A stretch of 6,682 nt of DNA from Syntrophomonadaceae bacterium (GCA_028683995.1 JAQUGU010000094.1:1-6682), one strand, 5' to 3'. Counted from the first letter of the stretch, positions 1-6,506 are shown. Translations and numbers: made by a program. Notes: a model not told the origin generated them from the sequence alone.

Positions 1-85
1 CGGTTCCATCCAGCTCCACCTGTACCAGTATTTCCGTTTCCCCGGTTTTTCTATGAATTTCTCCCACCCTGGTCAATTCTTCCAT
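1..85 (-). CDS. hisB: Imidazoleglycerol-phosphate dehydratase, N-terminal 28 residues (partial)
   Basis: HisB dehydrates imidazoleglycerol phosphate to imidazoleacetol phosphate in cytoplasmic histidine synthesis. Only the first 28 codons are present; the gene continues past base 1. The visible protein starts MEELTRVGEIHRKTGETEI and reaches VELDGT, matching the family's N-terminal pattern of R-x-T-x-E-T-x-I followed by a strand ending in LDG. The ATG is at 83-85. An AAAGGGG ribosome binding site lies inside the 3' end of hisD, and the hisD stop is only 3 bp upstream, so the two genes should be cotranscribed. The order hisZ-hisG-hisD-hisB is common in Firmicutes and supports the call. The catalytic His/Glu metal-binding repeats fall outside the window and cannot be checked. 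Confidence 0.92.
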   Translation of the reverse strand, partial: MEELTRVGEIHRKTGETEILVQVELDGT

Positions 86-88
86 AAT

Positions 89-1375
89 CTATTTCCCCTT
101 TCTCACCCTGACCGAATTGGCATGAGCAGTCAATCCTTCAACCATGGCCAGTTTTATTATGTCATCGGCGTCTTCCTGGATACCTTCTGGCGAATAATAA
201 ATCAGGCTGGATGATTTCATAAATGTATCCACACTTACCGAAGAATAAAAGCGGGCAGTCCCACCGGTGGGCAGGATATGGTTAGGGCCGGCATAGTAGT
301 CCCCAACCGGTTCCGGGGTATACTGCCCCATGAATATGGCACCGGCATTATGAATCTTCGACAGGAGGGCAAAGGGATTTTCCACCATTAATTCCAGGTG
401 CTCAGGTGCTACCAGGTTAGCAATTTTACAGGCTTCTTGGATACTGGAGGTTAGAATCAGGGCCCCGTAGTCCGTGAGTGATTTTGCAATAATTTCACGC
501 CGGGACATTCCCTCTATCTGGCGTTTTAACTCTGCTTCCACCCGGGCAATTAAATCTTCACTATCGCTTAGCAGTATACTGCGAGCCAGGACATCATGTT
601 CGGCCTGAGACATCATATCAGCCGCCAGATAAACCGGGTTGGCCTGTTTATCAGCAATAATTAATATTTCGCTGGGGCCGGCCAGCATATCAATATTCAC
701 ATCACCATAGACCATTTTTTTAGCCAGGGTTACATAGATATTTCCCGGGCCACTAATCAGGTCAACCTTTTTTACCGATTCTGTCCCCAGAGCCAGGGCA
801 AAGACTGCCTGGGCTCCCCCCATTTTATAGATTTCACTTATCCCCAGCTCAGCCGCAGCTACCAGGGTATAGGGGTTCATGTTCCCATCCCGGTCAGGGG
901 GACTAACCATAATTATTTCTTCGACCCCGGCTACCTGAGCCGGAATGGCATTCATTAAGACCGAGGAAGGATAGGCTGCAGTGCCACCGGGAACATATAT
1001 CCCTACCCGTTCTAAAGGGCGGTACAACTGTCCCAATATGTTACCCCGCTCATCCGGTTCCATCCAGGAGTTCCTCACCTGGCGGGAATGAAAGTCCCAT
1101 ATATTTTCAATCGCCGCCCCCAGTGCAAATATATATTCATCATCCACTTTCTCATAAGCAGCTTCAATCTCTTCATCACTCACTAAAAAATTCTCGCGGT
1201 TGATGCTGGCTCCATCAAATTTAAGGGTACAAGCAAATACTGCCTGGTCTCCGTTTTCCCTAATCTGCTGGCCTATTTGCGCCACCCGCTCCTCATATTC
1301 CTTTAAACTGGCGTTGGCAGATTCAAGAAATTTCTTAAAATCATCGTTTGCAGCTGTAAATTTTCTAATTTGCAT
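89..1375 (-). CDS. hisD: Histidinol dehydrogenase
   Basis: HisD oxidises L-histidinol to L-histidine in two NAD-dependent steps, the last reactions of the pathway, in the cytoplasm. The 428-residue product is full length for the family. Visible landmarks are the PGGTAAYPS loop (129-137), GGAQA (186-190), the segment DMLAGPSEILIIAD (229-242), SQAEHD (256-261), the catalytic pair in APEHLE (Glu325, His326), VGDY (357-360) and EGLTAHANSVR (413-423). By homology Gln257, His260, Asp359 and His418 are the zinc ligands, and all are present. The ATG (1373-1375) shares its A with the hisG TAA stop (TAATG) and follows an AAAGGGGG ribosome binding site, so translation is probably coupled to hisG. Nothing suggests damage. 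Confidence 0.98.
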   Translation of the reverse strand: MQIRKFTAANDDFKKFLESANASLKEYEERVAQIGQQIRENGDQAVFACTLKFDGASINRENFLVSDEEIEAAYEKVDDEYIFALGAAIENIWDFHSRQVRNSWMEPDERGNILGQLYRPLERVGIYVPGGTAAYPSSVLMNAIPAQVAGVEEIIMVSPPDRDGNMNPYTLVAAAELGISEIYKMGGAQAVFALALGTESVKKVDLISGPGNIYVTLAKKMVYGDVNIDMLAGPSEILIIADKQANPVYLAADMMSQAEHDVLARSILLSDSEDLIARVEAELKRQIEGMSRREIIAKSLTDYGALILTSSIQEACKIANLVAPEHLELMVENPFALLSKIHNAGAIFMGQYTPEPVGDYYAGPNHILPTGGTARFYSSVSVDTFMKSSSLIYYSPEGIQEDADDIIKLAMVEGLTAHANSVRVRKGK

Positions 1376-2025
1376 TAACTGGCCCCCTTTACTATTTTCT
1401 GCATGGTTTCAATCATAGGTTGAATGCGTTCATGCCTGGTTCTATAACTTACCCGGTTGGCTATCAAACGAGTAGTTGAATCCATTATTTTCACCAGCTC
1501 TACCAGGTTATTATCCCGCAGGGTGCGCCCGGTGGAAACAATATCCACTATAGTATCGGAAATACCCATTATCGGTGCCAGTTCCACATTGCCATGCAGC
1601 TTTATAATCTCCACCTGCAGTCCCTGACTGCGGAAGAAGTTTTCTGCCACCGCTGGAAACTTGGTGGCTACCCTTTTGTAATTCAGTTCTTTCAGGCTTA
1701 TGTCTTTCATCTCTGCTGGAACCGCCACTACAAAACGGCAGTAACCAAATTTCAGGTCTGCCATTTCAAAAACGTCTTTGCCCTGTTCGACAATAACGTC
1801 TTTACCTACTATCCCCAGATCGGCCGCACCCTGTTCCACATAAGTGGGGACATCGGTAGGCCGGCACATGATATATTTTATAGCCTCATTTTCATAGTTA
1901 AACACCATGTTGCGGCTATCCGGCTCAATGCCTTCTACCGGGAGCAGAGCCTCCTGCAGTAGTTTTAAAGTGGGTTTTAATAAAGTCCCTTTGGAAAGTG
2001 CTATAGTCAGGTAATCCATTTGCAC
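1375..2025 (-). CDS. hisG: ATP phosphoribosyltransferase catalytic subunit, short form (HisZ-dependent)
   Basis: HisG condenses ATP with PRPP to phosphoribosyl-ATP, the committed and feedback-controlled step of histidine synthesis. At about 216 residues it is the short form, which lacks the C-terminal regulatory domain of long HisG and normally works with HisZ in a hetero-octamer; hisZ is the next gene upstream. It shows the N-terminal LTIALSKGTL strand-loop, PTDVPTYVEQGAADLGIVGKD in lobe I, and the family signature from ISDTIVDIVSTGRTL to NNL (about 155-174) with the PRPP-binding loop. The longest open frame begins at a TTG at 2040, but that TTG lies in the GGAGGAG ribosome binding site (2032-2038). 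GTG at 2023-2025 has a 6-nt spacing and is preferred. ATG at 2017-2019 (214 residues, 12-nt spacing) is the alternative. Confidence 0.96.
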   Translation of the reverse strand: MQMDYLTIALSKGTLLKPTLKLLQEALLPVEGIEPDSRNMVFNYENEAIKYIMCRPTDVPTYVEQGAADLGIVGKDVIVEQGKDVFEMADLKFGYCRFVVAVPAEMKDISLKELNYKRVATKFPAVAENFFRSQGLQVEIIKLHGNVELAPIMGISDTIVDIVSTGRTLRDNNLVELVKIMDSTTRLIANRVSYRTRHERIQPMIETMQKIVKGAS

Positions 2026-2105
2026 ACCATTCTCCTCCAATTATTTTTAAGACGCGGTTAAGGGTTTTGAAAATAGAACCTTTTTATAAAAAACCAACCC
2101 ATGAC

Positions 2106-2127
2106 GGAACGGCACAGGGGCCGTTCC
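2106..2127 (-). repeat. Hairpin with 8-bp perfect stem (intergenic palindromic repeat)
   Basis: GGAACGGC (2106-2113) and GCCGTTCC (2120-2127) are perfect inverted repeats around a 6-nt loop. An outer pair, ACCCAT (2097-2102) and ATGGGT (2159-2164), encloses it and could close a larger fold. On the transcribed minus strand a run of six T begins about 12 nt after the inner stem and 3 nt after the outer one, so a weak terminator or attenuator upstream of hisG is possible. The spacing is poor for an intrinsic terminator on the inner stem alone. A dispersed palindromic repeat is the simpler reading. Confidence 0.6.
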
Positions 2128-2285
2128 CTACACATCATTGTTCTGCGGGTTTCGCCTTATGGGTATCACAATTCAGGTTGCCGCTTCTAATTCCTGTTCT
2201 ATTTTCTAATTAACCCCCCGTGGCCGAAGGCCGCAACCAAGTATGAAAATAGTTGCCTGGAATACAGGGAATCCATTGGGGATAC

Positions 2286-2315
2286 GCGGAAAAAATTATT
2301 TATTAAAAAATCCGC
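2286..2315. repeat. Mirror-symmetric A/T tract bracketed by GCGGA/TCCGC
   Basis: Positions 2290-2310 read six A, then TTATTTATT, then six A. This is a perfect 21-nt mirror repeat, reading the same in both directions on one strand. It is bracketed by GCGGA (2286-2290) and TCCGC (2311-2315), a 5-bp inverted repeat. A mirror repeat of this kind cannot pair with itself as a hairpin, so only the 5-bp arms could form a stem with a loop of about 20 nt. The arms resemble the GCGGA words of the other spacer repeats here. Function unknown. Confidence 0.55.
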
Positions 2316-2355
2316 TCCCTTAATAGCGACCAAAGGAAGCATCAGTGTGCCCTAT

Positions 2356-2396
2356 GGGTACGTAAATCCCGTAATAATCCGCGTCCTTCCGCGTCT
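2356..2396 (-). repeat. GACGCGG-type intergenic repeat, copy 1
   Basis: Read on the minus strand this begins GACGCGG (2395-2389), then after a few bases CGCGGATTATTA, then CGGGATTTACG. Copies 2 and 3 in the purH-purD spacer share the same order of words: GACGCGG, CGCGGA, a short A/T-rich linker, GGGATT, and CG(CGGAT). In copy 1 the last CGCGGAT word has decayed to CGTACCC. It starts about 20 bp after the hisZ stop codon. Confidence 0.7.
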
Positions 2397-2416
2397 ATTA
2401 AAAGTCTATTTTTATG

Positions 2417-3571
2417 TCAATCCAAATAAATCAACTTACAGTTCTCTCTTTCCCTTGCTACCTGCTCCAAAGCTTCTCGGCTGCTGCCCAGGACATCCAT
2501 TTCTACGATGTTTCCCTGTTCTCTCAGCTTTTGTGCCTTATCTACCACAGCCTGAAAGTTGTTTCCTCCCAGCAGACAGCGTTGGGTTTCATTATGCTGC
2601 TGCTTTAATACCAGGACCAGACGATCCATACCTAGAGAGAAACCAGTAGCCGGGCAGGGAAAACCGAACTTGCCCATAAGGTTGTCATAGCGTCCGCCCC
2701 CCAGCAATCCATAACCCAAATCAGGCGAATATCCTTCAAAAACAATACCGGTATAATAGTCCAATCCCCTGAGCACCCCCATATCCAGTACAATTTTATC
2801 CTGCACCCCGGAGACTTTCAGAACGTCATATACTTGAATAAGGTCATTTATGGCAGTAGATGCATTGCGATTTTTCTCAACATAGGGAATACGGTTTAGA
2901 ACCTCCATTCCCCCGTGCAGTATTGGCAGGGCAGCTATAGTTTCCTTAAGCCCGTCATCTATCGCCATTTCCTCCAGTACCCGGGACAGCTCTACCAGGT
3001 CTTTGCTTTCAACCAGGCTTCTTATCAGAGACCTATCCTCTAAATTCATGCCGCTATCGTCCAACAGGCTGTTAAATATACCTATCTGGTTGAGACTGAG
3101 CTTAAAGTTATCCAGTCCTATATCCTGCAGGGCCTGTACTGCTATGGTGATTACTTCCGCATCTGCCTTTACTCCCGAAGCTCCCAGCAGTTCTATCCCC
3201 AGCTGCCAAAACTCCCGGTACTGGGCTAGATGAGGCTGTACATGGCGAAAAACATTAGCCTGGTAAAACAGGCGCTGGGGGAAGCAGGCGTCCTGCAGAT
3301 GGGTTGCTGCCAGGCGGGCAATGGATACAGTTATTTCCGGGCGCAGGGAAACTATTCCCCCTTCCCGGTCCATAAACAGAAATAACTCCTGGCGAATATT
3401 TCCCCCGGCCCCGTTTTCCACCACTTCCAGGTATTCAAAAGTAGGAGTTATAACCTCCTCATAGCCGTAACTCTGGAACAGCCGGGCAGCTTTATTTTCG
3501 ATACTGCGCAATTTCTTAACTTCAGCGGGAAGTAAATCCCGTAAGCCTTTGGGTATCTCTTTAATTCTCAT
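2417..3571 (-). CDS. hisZ: ATP phosphoribosyltransferase regulatory subunit (HisRS-like)
   Basis: HisZ is a catalytically inactive histidyl-tRNA synthetase paralogue that binds short-form HisG, activates it and carries histidine feedback. The 384-residue product has the class II synthetase fold landmarks: SLRPEIT (75-81), motif 2 from FRHVQPHLAQYREF to about 130, RGLDYYTGIVFEGY (268-281) and motif 3 from GGGRYD (291) to about 320. The C-terminus is only about 60 residues, shorter than the HisRS anticodon-binding domain. In motif 2 the synthetase FRxE and GRYR elements appear as FRHV and AQYR, fitting loss of aminoacylation. Adjacent yerC and the short hisG decide the call against HisRS. The frame opens at 3622, but ATG 3569-3571 starts the conserved MRIKEIPKGLRDLLP with a GGAG site 9 nt upstream. 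That start overlaps the upstream gene by 11 bp. Confidence 0.94.
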   Translation of the reverse strand: MRIKEIPKGLRDLLPAEVKKLRSIENKAARLFQSYGYEEVITPTFEYLEVVENGAGGNIRQELFLFMDREGGIVSLRPEITVSIARLAATHLQDACFPQRLFYQANVFRHVQPHLAQYREFWQLGIELLGASGVKADAEVITIAVQALQDIGLDNFKLSLNQIGIFNSLLDDSGMNLEDRSLIRSLVESKDLVELSRVLEEMAIDDGLKETIAALPILHGGMEVLNRIPYVEKNRNASTAINDLIQVYDVLKVSGVQDKIVLDMGVLRGLDYYTGIVFEGYSPDLGYGLLGGGRYDNLMGKFGFPCPATGFSLGMDRLVLVLKQQHNETQRCLLGGNNFQAVVDKAQKLREQGNIVEMDVLGSSREALEQVARERENCKLIYLD

Positions 3572-3872
3572 TATTTTTCTCTCCGTCCAAGTTTTTAAGC
3601 ACCCTTTTATAACCTTCAGCACCGTAATTCAGGCAGCGCTTAACCCTGCTGATGGTAGCAGTACTGGCTCCGGTATTGCTGACGATGGTGTTATAGGTAA
3701 TATCCTGGGAAAGCTGGTAGGCTACCTGTAAACGCTGCGCCATGGCTTTAATCTCGCTGATAGTACAGAGATCATCCAGCAGACGGTAGACATCATCCTC
3801 GTTTCTAAGGGTCAACAAGGCCTTCACCAGTATATCGCTATTATCATCTTTCCAGTTGGGTGTATAGGTCAT
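3561..3872 (-). CDS. yerC: YerC/TrpR-family DNA-binding regulator
   Basis: This 103-residue protein matches the YerC/YecD branch of the TrpR superfamily, small all-helical DNA-binding proteins usually dimeric in the cytoplasm. Visible features are the helical core with LLDDLCTISEIKAMAQRLQVAYQL (31-54) and a helix-turn-helix around 59-82 (ITYNTIVSNTGASTATISRVKRCL), in which the TGASTATISRV segment is the likely recognition helix. The start is ATG 3870-3872, with AAGGAGG 8 nt upstream. The gene lies 19 bp after the HD-domain gene and its end overlaps the hisZ start by 11 bp, so hisZ translation is probably coupled to it. From its position and from published links between this family and his genes (sometimes named HisR), I infer that it regulates histidine synthesis. 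The effector and operator are not visible. Confidence 0.9.
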   Translation of the reverse strand: MTYTPNWKDDNSDILVKALLTLRNEDDVYRLLDDLCTISEIKAMAQRLQVAYQLSQDITYNTIVSNTGASTATISRVKRCLNYGAEGYKRVLKNLDGEKNNEN

Positions 3873-3891
3873 GAGTATTCCCTCCTTAGAG

Positions 3892-4554
3892 TTACAGCAG
3901 CTTATTACCGTTGATTACCAGCTCGAATTCACACTGCAGGTATTCTGCCGCCCGTCGGGACATAAGCATTTTGGTTAGAAATATCTCAAAGTATTCCATT
4001 ACTGAACAGACCGTAGTATCTATTTCAATTATCATACTGATAACTCGCTTTTCGGCATCTACCTGCAATTCAGAATTGGTAACAGCATAATTAACCCGAT
4101 CCCGGGGTGTAAATACGGACATATCACGTTTGCGTACCCGTGAGCGGTGAACATCAGATTTGTCTGCCAGAATTAACGCTGCCGCTACGTTATTAACGCT
4201 ATTACCCCGGGCCTGCTCCTCATGATTGCCTATGGCCCCCATAATTGTCGCTATTTCCCCCGCTTCCATATTCATTTCCAGGAGAATATTAAAAGATAAT
4301 AAGGCCCCGGACATACCATGCCCATAGCGGTTTATCAGGTTGCCTATATCATGTAAAAACCCGGCTATAGCTCCTAACTCAGCCTCTCTTTCCGGGTATC
4401 CCAGGCTGCTTAAAATATGCTGACAGAGCCTGGAAGTCTGCTCCGCGTGATACATGTTATGTTCAATAGCCCCAATACTACCGATATACTCATTTCCGAT
4501 CTGCATGTACTGTTTTACTACCGGATTAGTTCTTACCATATCCAGTGTTACCAC
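3892..4554 (-). CDS. HD-domain metal-dependent phosphohydrolase, substrate unknown
   Basis: The 220-residue product carries an HD domain, a metal-dependent phosphohydrolase fold acting mostly on nucleotides or phosphoesters. The metal-binding residues visible in order are His36 (YHAEQTSRL), His68-Asp69 (GFLHDIGN), His79 (GHGMSGA), His111 (GNHEE) and Asp131 (ADKSDVHRSRV). This fuller H-HD-H-H-D set suggests a two-metal site, and the protein is probably catalytically active. The C-terminal third (about 150-220) looks like a separate small alpha/beta region I do not recognise. The start is GTG 4552-4554 behind a very strong GGAGGGG site. It sits between a membrane TPR protein and a histidine regulator, so a nucleotide-related or signalling role is possible, but the sequence does not identify a substrate. 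There is no GYP motif, so it is not a standard c-di-GMP phosphodiesterase. Confidence 0.85.
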   Translation of the reverse strand: MVTLDMVRTNPVVKQYMQIGNEYIGSIGAIEHNMYHAEQTSRLCQHILSSLGYPEREAELGAIAGFLHDIGNLINRYGHGMSGALLSFNILLEMNMEAGEIATIMGAIGNHEEQARGNSVNNVAAALILADKSDVHRSRVRKRDMSVFTPRDRVNYAVTNSELQVDAEKRVISMIIEIDTTVCSVMEYFEIFLTKMLMSRRAAEYLQCEFELVINGNKLL

Positions 4555-4559
4555 TGTTT

Positions 4560-4570
4560 CCCCTCCCCCC
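4560..4570 (-). promoter_or_regulatory. Unusually G-rich ribosome binding site of the HD-domain gene
   Basis: On the minus strand the bases before the GTG start read GGGGGGAGGGG followed by AAACA. This gives an over-strong Shine-Dalgarno match at 5-7 nt spacing and supports the GTG at 4552-4554 over any downstream ATG. Confidence 0.75.
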
Positions 4571-4586
4571 GGGAATACCTATTCCC
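4571..4586. repeat. Short perfect inverted repeat at the stop codon of the membrane-protein gene
   Basis: GGGAATA (4571-4577) and TATTCCC (4580-4586) form a perfect inverted repeat with only two bases between them. As RNA this would give a 6-bp stem with a 4-nt loop spanning the TAG stop (4579-4581) of the upstream gene. It lies directly before the G-rich ribosome binding site of the HD-domain gene. No T-run follows, so it is not an intrinsic terminator. It could be an mRNA processing or stability element, or a small protein-binding site. Confidence 0.45.
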
Positions 4587-5103
4587 TAATATCTTTTAGT
4601 ATATGTTGAGCCTCCCGGGCTGCCCGGGTATTATCTGGTATGGAGTTTAGTTTCTTAATGGCTACCGCCTGCTTGCCTTCCTGCAGTAGTGTCCTGGCTT
4701 CCGAAAGTAAATTCGATGCCGCTTGCTCTCTTTTGGCCTCGACTATCTTCTTATGCATTTTCTGAGAGCGGTCCAGTTTCTCCAGCTGCTGGTAACGGGC
4801 AATAGCCTCTTCGTATTTTCCCTCAGCTACCAGGGCTGCACCTTCACTAACTATGCGGTTGGTTTCAATTCGCTCCGGTAAGTCGGTAAGCATATAAATG
4901 TACCCACCGGTTATTCCCACCAGGGCAATTATTGATATTATCCGTATTAGTGAGAATTTTGGTTTGTGTACCGCAAAATGCAAGAACACCACAAAAGGCA
5001 TTCCAAACATAAAGGTAAGTTTCAGGAATTCCCGGGCGGGCAGGCTAAAAATCATCAGAATAATTGCTGCTGCGATACCTAACCTGAAAAAAGGAGACCT
5101 CAA
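4579..5103 (-). CDS. Small membrane protein with C-terminal TPR-like helices, function unknown
   Basis: I do not recognise a named family. The 174-residue product has three hydrophobic segments (about 8-21, 28-45 and 52-72) in its N-terminal half. A soluble, charged helical region follows, with two TPR-like repeats: one around SEGAALVAEGKYEEAIARYQQLEKLD (86-111), the other around SEARTLLQEGKQAVAIKKLNSI (134-155). Such repeats usually bind proteins, so this may be a membrane-anchored scaffold. The open frame extends back to a TTG at 5166, but that would overlap purD by 59 bp. TTG at 5101-5103 has an AGGGGG site 8 nt upstream and leaves a 4-bp gap after the purD stop, so I prefer it. Cotranscription with purD is very likely. 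There is no cleavable signal peptide or catalytic motif. Confidence 0.75.
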   Translation of the reverse strand: MRSPFFRLGIAAAIILMIFSLPAREFLKLTFMFGMPFVVFLHFAVHKPKFSLIRIISIIALVGITGGYIYMLTDLPERIETNRIVSEGAALVAEGKYEEAIARYQQLEKLDRSQKMHKKIVEAKREQAASNLLSEARTLLQEGKQAVAIKKLNSIPDNTRAAREAQHILKDIRE

Positions 5104-5107
5104 ACTG

Positions 5108-6394
5108 CTATACCCCCTGCCGTAAGGATTTGCGACCAATATCGCTGCGGTAATGCATGCCCTCAAAATGTATTTTCTTAAGCTCCTGGTAAACCTGGTC
5201 TATGGCTTCTTCCATACTACTCCCCCGCACTGCCAGAGCCAGTACCCGACCACCATTAGTGAGTAACTGTCCATCCTTCCTGGCGGTACCACTATGAAAC
5301 ACCATGGTCTCCCGGTTTAAATTATCCAACCCGGTAATGAGTTTGCCTTTTTTATAATTACCAGGATAGCCTGCAGATGCCAGAACTACACAAATACAAG
5401 TTCCGGCTGCAATATTTACCTGGTATCCGGCCAAACGTTTATCTACTGCCGCTTCCAACAGGGGTAATATATCCCCCTCTATCATGGGCATTACCACCTG
5501 GGTTTCGGGATCGCCAAAACGGGCATTAAATTCCAGTACTTTCGGCCCTTCTGCAGTTATCATTAAACCGGCATAAAGCACCCCCTGGAAAGGATAGCCT
5601 TCTGCTGCCATAGCTTTAAGAACCGGGCTTACAATACTTTTCTCTACTTTCTGGTGCAACTGTGGGGTATAAACGGGAGGATTGACATAGGCTCCCATCC
5701 CTCCGGTATTGGGGCCCTGATCATGATCAAAAACCTGTTTATGATCCTGTGCAGAAATCAGGGAAACAAAATCATGTCCATCGCTTATAACGAAGACACT
5801 TACTTCCTCCCCATAGAGACACTCTTCAATTACTACTCTTGCTCCTGCTTCCCCAAAACTCTGCTTTAGCATAATACTGTCCAGAGCCTGGTTGGCTTCC
5901 TCCCAATCTCTCGCTACCACTACCCCTTTGCCGGCAGCCAATCCATCAGCTTTAATCACCACCATTTTACCCTGGTCAGTGTAAGTACGAACACAAGAAC
6001 GAGCCCGGTGAATATCCTGGAAAACATCAAAACTGGCAGTGGGGATAGCGTATTTTTTCATCAGTTCTTTGGTAAAAACTTTACTCCCTTCCAAACGGGC
6101 AGCGGCAGCAGTTGGTCCAAATATCTTTAAACCAGCTTCCTGAAAACGATCTACTATTCCAGCCATAAGAGGAACCTCGGGGCCAACAACGGTCAGGTGA
6201 ATACCTTCGCTGCGGGCAAAGCCCAGCAGTTTATCAATATCATCAGCAGCTATATCTATACACTGGGCTAACTCGGCCATTCCCGGGTTACCCGGAGCAG
6301 CATAAATTTTTTCTATTTGCGGACTTTGGGCCAATTTCCAAACCAGGGCATGTTCCCTGCCCCCCTGCCCAATAACCAGTACCTTCTTTCCCAT
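5108..6394 (-). CDS. purD: Phosphoribosylamine-glycine ligase (GAR synthetase)
   Basis: PurD joins phosphoribosylamine and glycine using ATP to make glycinamide ribonucleotide, the second step of de novo purine synthesis, in the cytoplasm. The 428-residue product is full length. Landmarks in order are VLVIGQGGREHAL (5-17), APGNPG (33-38), GPEVPL (71-76), the ATP-grasp segment KADGLAAGKGV (148-158), SAQDHKQ (214-220), GPNTGGMGA (227-235) and the GARS signature EFNARFGDPETQ (288-299). The protein ends in the typical HYRSDIG. The frame opens with GTG at 6395-6397, followed directly by ATG at 6392-6394. GGAGG lies 7 nt from the ATG and only 4 nt from the GTG, so ATG is preferred. It follows purH after a 237-bp spacer with its own promoter-like site and is followed 4 bp later by the membrane-protein gene. 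Confidence 0.98.
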   Translation of the reverse strand: MGKKVLVIGQGGREHALVWKLAQSPQIEKIYAAPGNPGMAELAQCIDIAADDIDKLLGFARSEGIHLTVVGPEVPLMAGIVDRFQEAGLKIFGPTAAAARLEGSKVFTKELMKKYAIPTASFDVFQDIHRARSCVRTYTDQGKMVVIKADGLAAGKGVVVARDWEEANQALDSIMLKQSFGEAGARVVIEECLYGEEVSVFVISDGHDFVSLISAQDHKQVFDHDQGPNTGGMGAYVNPPVYTPQLHQKVEKSIVSPVLKAMAAEGYPFQGVLYAGLMITAEGPKVLEFNARFGDPETQVVMPMIEGDILPLLEAAVDKRLAGYQVNIAAGTCICVVLASAGYPGNYKKGKLITGLDNLNRETMVFHSGTARKDGQLLTNGGRVLALAVRGSSMEEAIDQVYQELKKIHFEGMHYRSDIGRKSLRQGV

Positions 6395-6416
6395 CACTAA
6401 ACCTCCGCTATATTAT

Positions 6417-6462
6417 TTGACGCGGAATCCGCGGAATTTTTAGGGATTTGCGCGGATTAAAT
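6417..6462 (+). repeat. GACGCGG-type intergenic repeat, copy 2
   Basis: Read on the plus strand: GACGCGG (6419-6425), then a second CGCGGA (6430-6435), an A/T-rich linker, GGGATT, and CGCGGATT (6451-6458). The first part also forms a 13-nt palindrome, CGCGGA-A-TCCGCG (6421-6433). It lies in the predicted purD 5' leader, about 25 bp before the start codon, and is inverted relative to copy 3. Confidence 0.7.
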
Positions 6463-6506
6463 TAGGTTAAAATAGAGATAAATACGGACTAACCTTAATT
6501 GTACCC

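Larger units (their letters stand above)
2026..2416. other. Non-coding spacer inside the histidine gene cluster, filled with small repeats
   Basis: This stretch of about 390 bp separates hisZ from hisG, while every other gene junction inside the purD-hisB run is 24 bp or less, or overlaps. I see no convincing gene on either strand; the plus-strand frames here are shadows extending into hisZ. It holds a GACGCGG-type repeat next to hisZ, an A/T mirror repeat bracketed by GCGGA and TCCGC, a GGCC-TTC-GGCC hairpin near 2221-2233, a direct repeat TTCTAATT at 2185-2192 and 2204-2211, an 8-bp stem hairpin at 2106-2127, and a lone GACGCGG (2051-2057) facing the copies by hisZ. There is no run of His codons that would suggest a histidine leader peptide, no T-box core sequence, and no clear sigma-A promoter. 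Confidence 0.8.

Noticed and set aside
1594..1962. 122-codon plus-strand open frame opposite hisG
   Set aside because: It lies wholly within hisG, has no ribosome binding site or recognisable domain, and reads as an antisense shadow.
2026..2416. T-box, histidine leader-peptide attenuator or riboswitch upstream of hisG
   Set aside because: No T-box core sequence, no His-codon run, and no known riboswitch core was found on the minus strand.
2347..2649. 100-codon plus-strand open frame across the hisZ end and the spacer
   Set aside because: It runs through the repeat and antisense hisZ, has no ribosome binding site, and shows no protein family pattern.
2417..3571. Authentic histidyl-tRNA synthetase instead of HisZ
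   Set aside because: The C-terminal domain is short, motif 2 residues are lost, and short-form hisG follows.
3572..3622. N-terminal extension of hisZ by 17 residues
   Set aside because: The added residues lie deep inside yerC and are not HisZ-like. ATG 3569-3571 has a good ribosome binding site and starts the conserved N-terminus.
5104..5166. N-terminal extension of the membrane protein to TTG 5166
   Set aside because: It would overlap purD by 59 bp. The TTG at 5101-5103 has a strong site at 8 nt spacing just after the purD stop.
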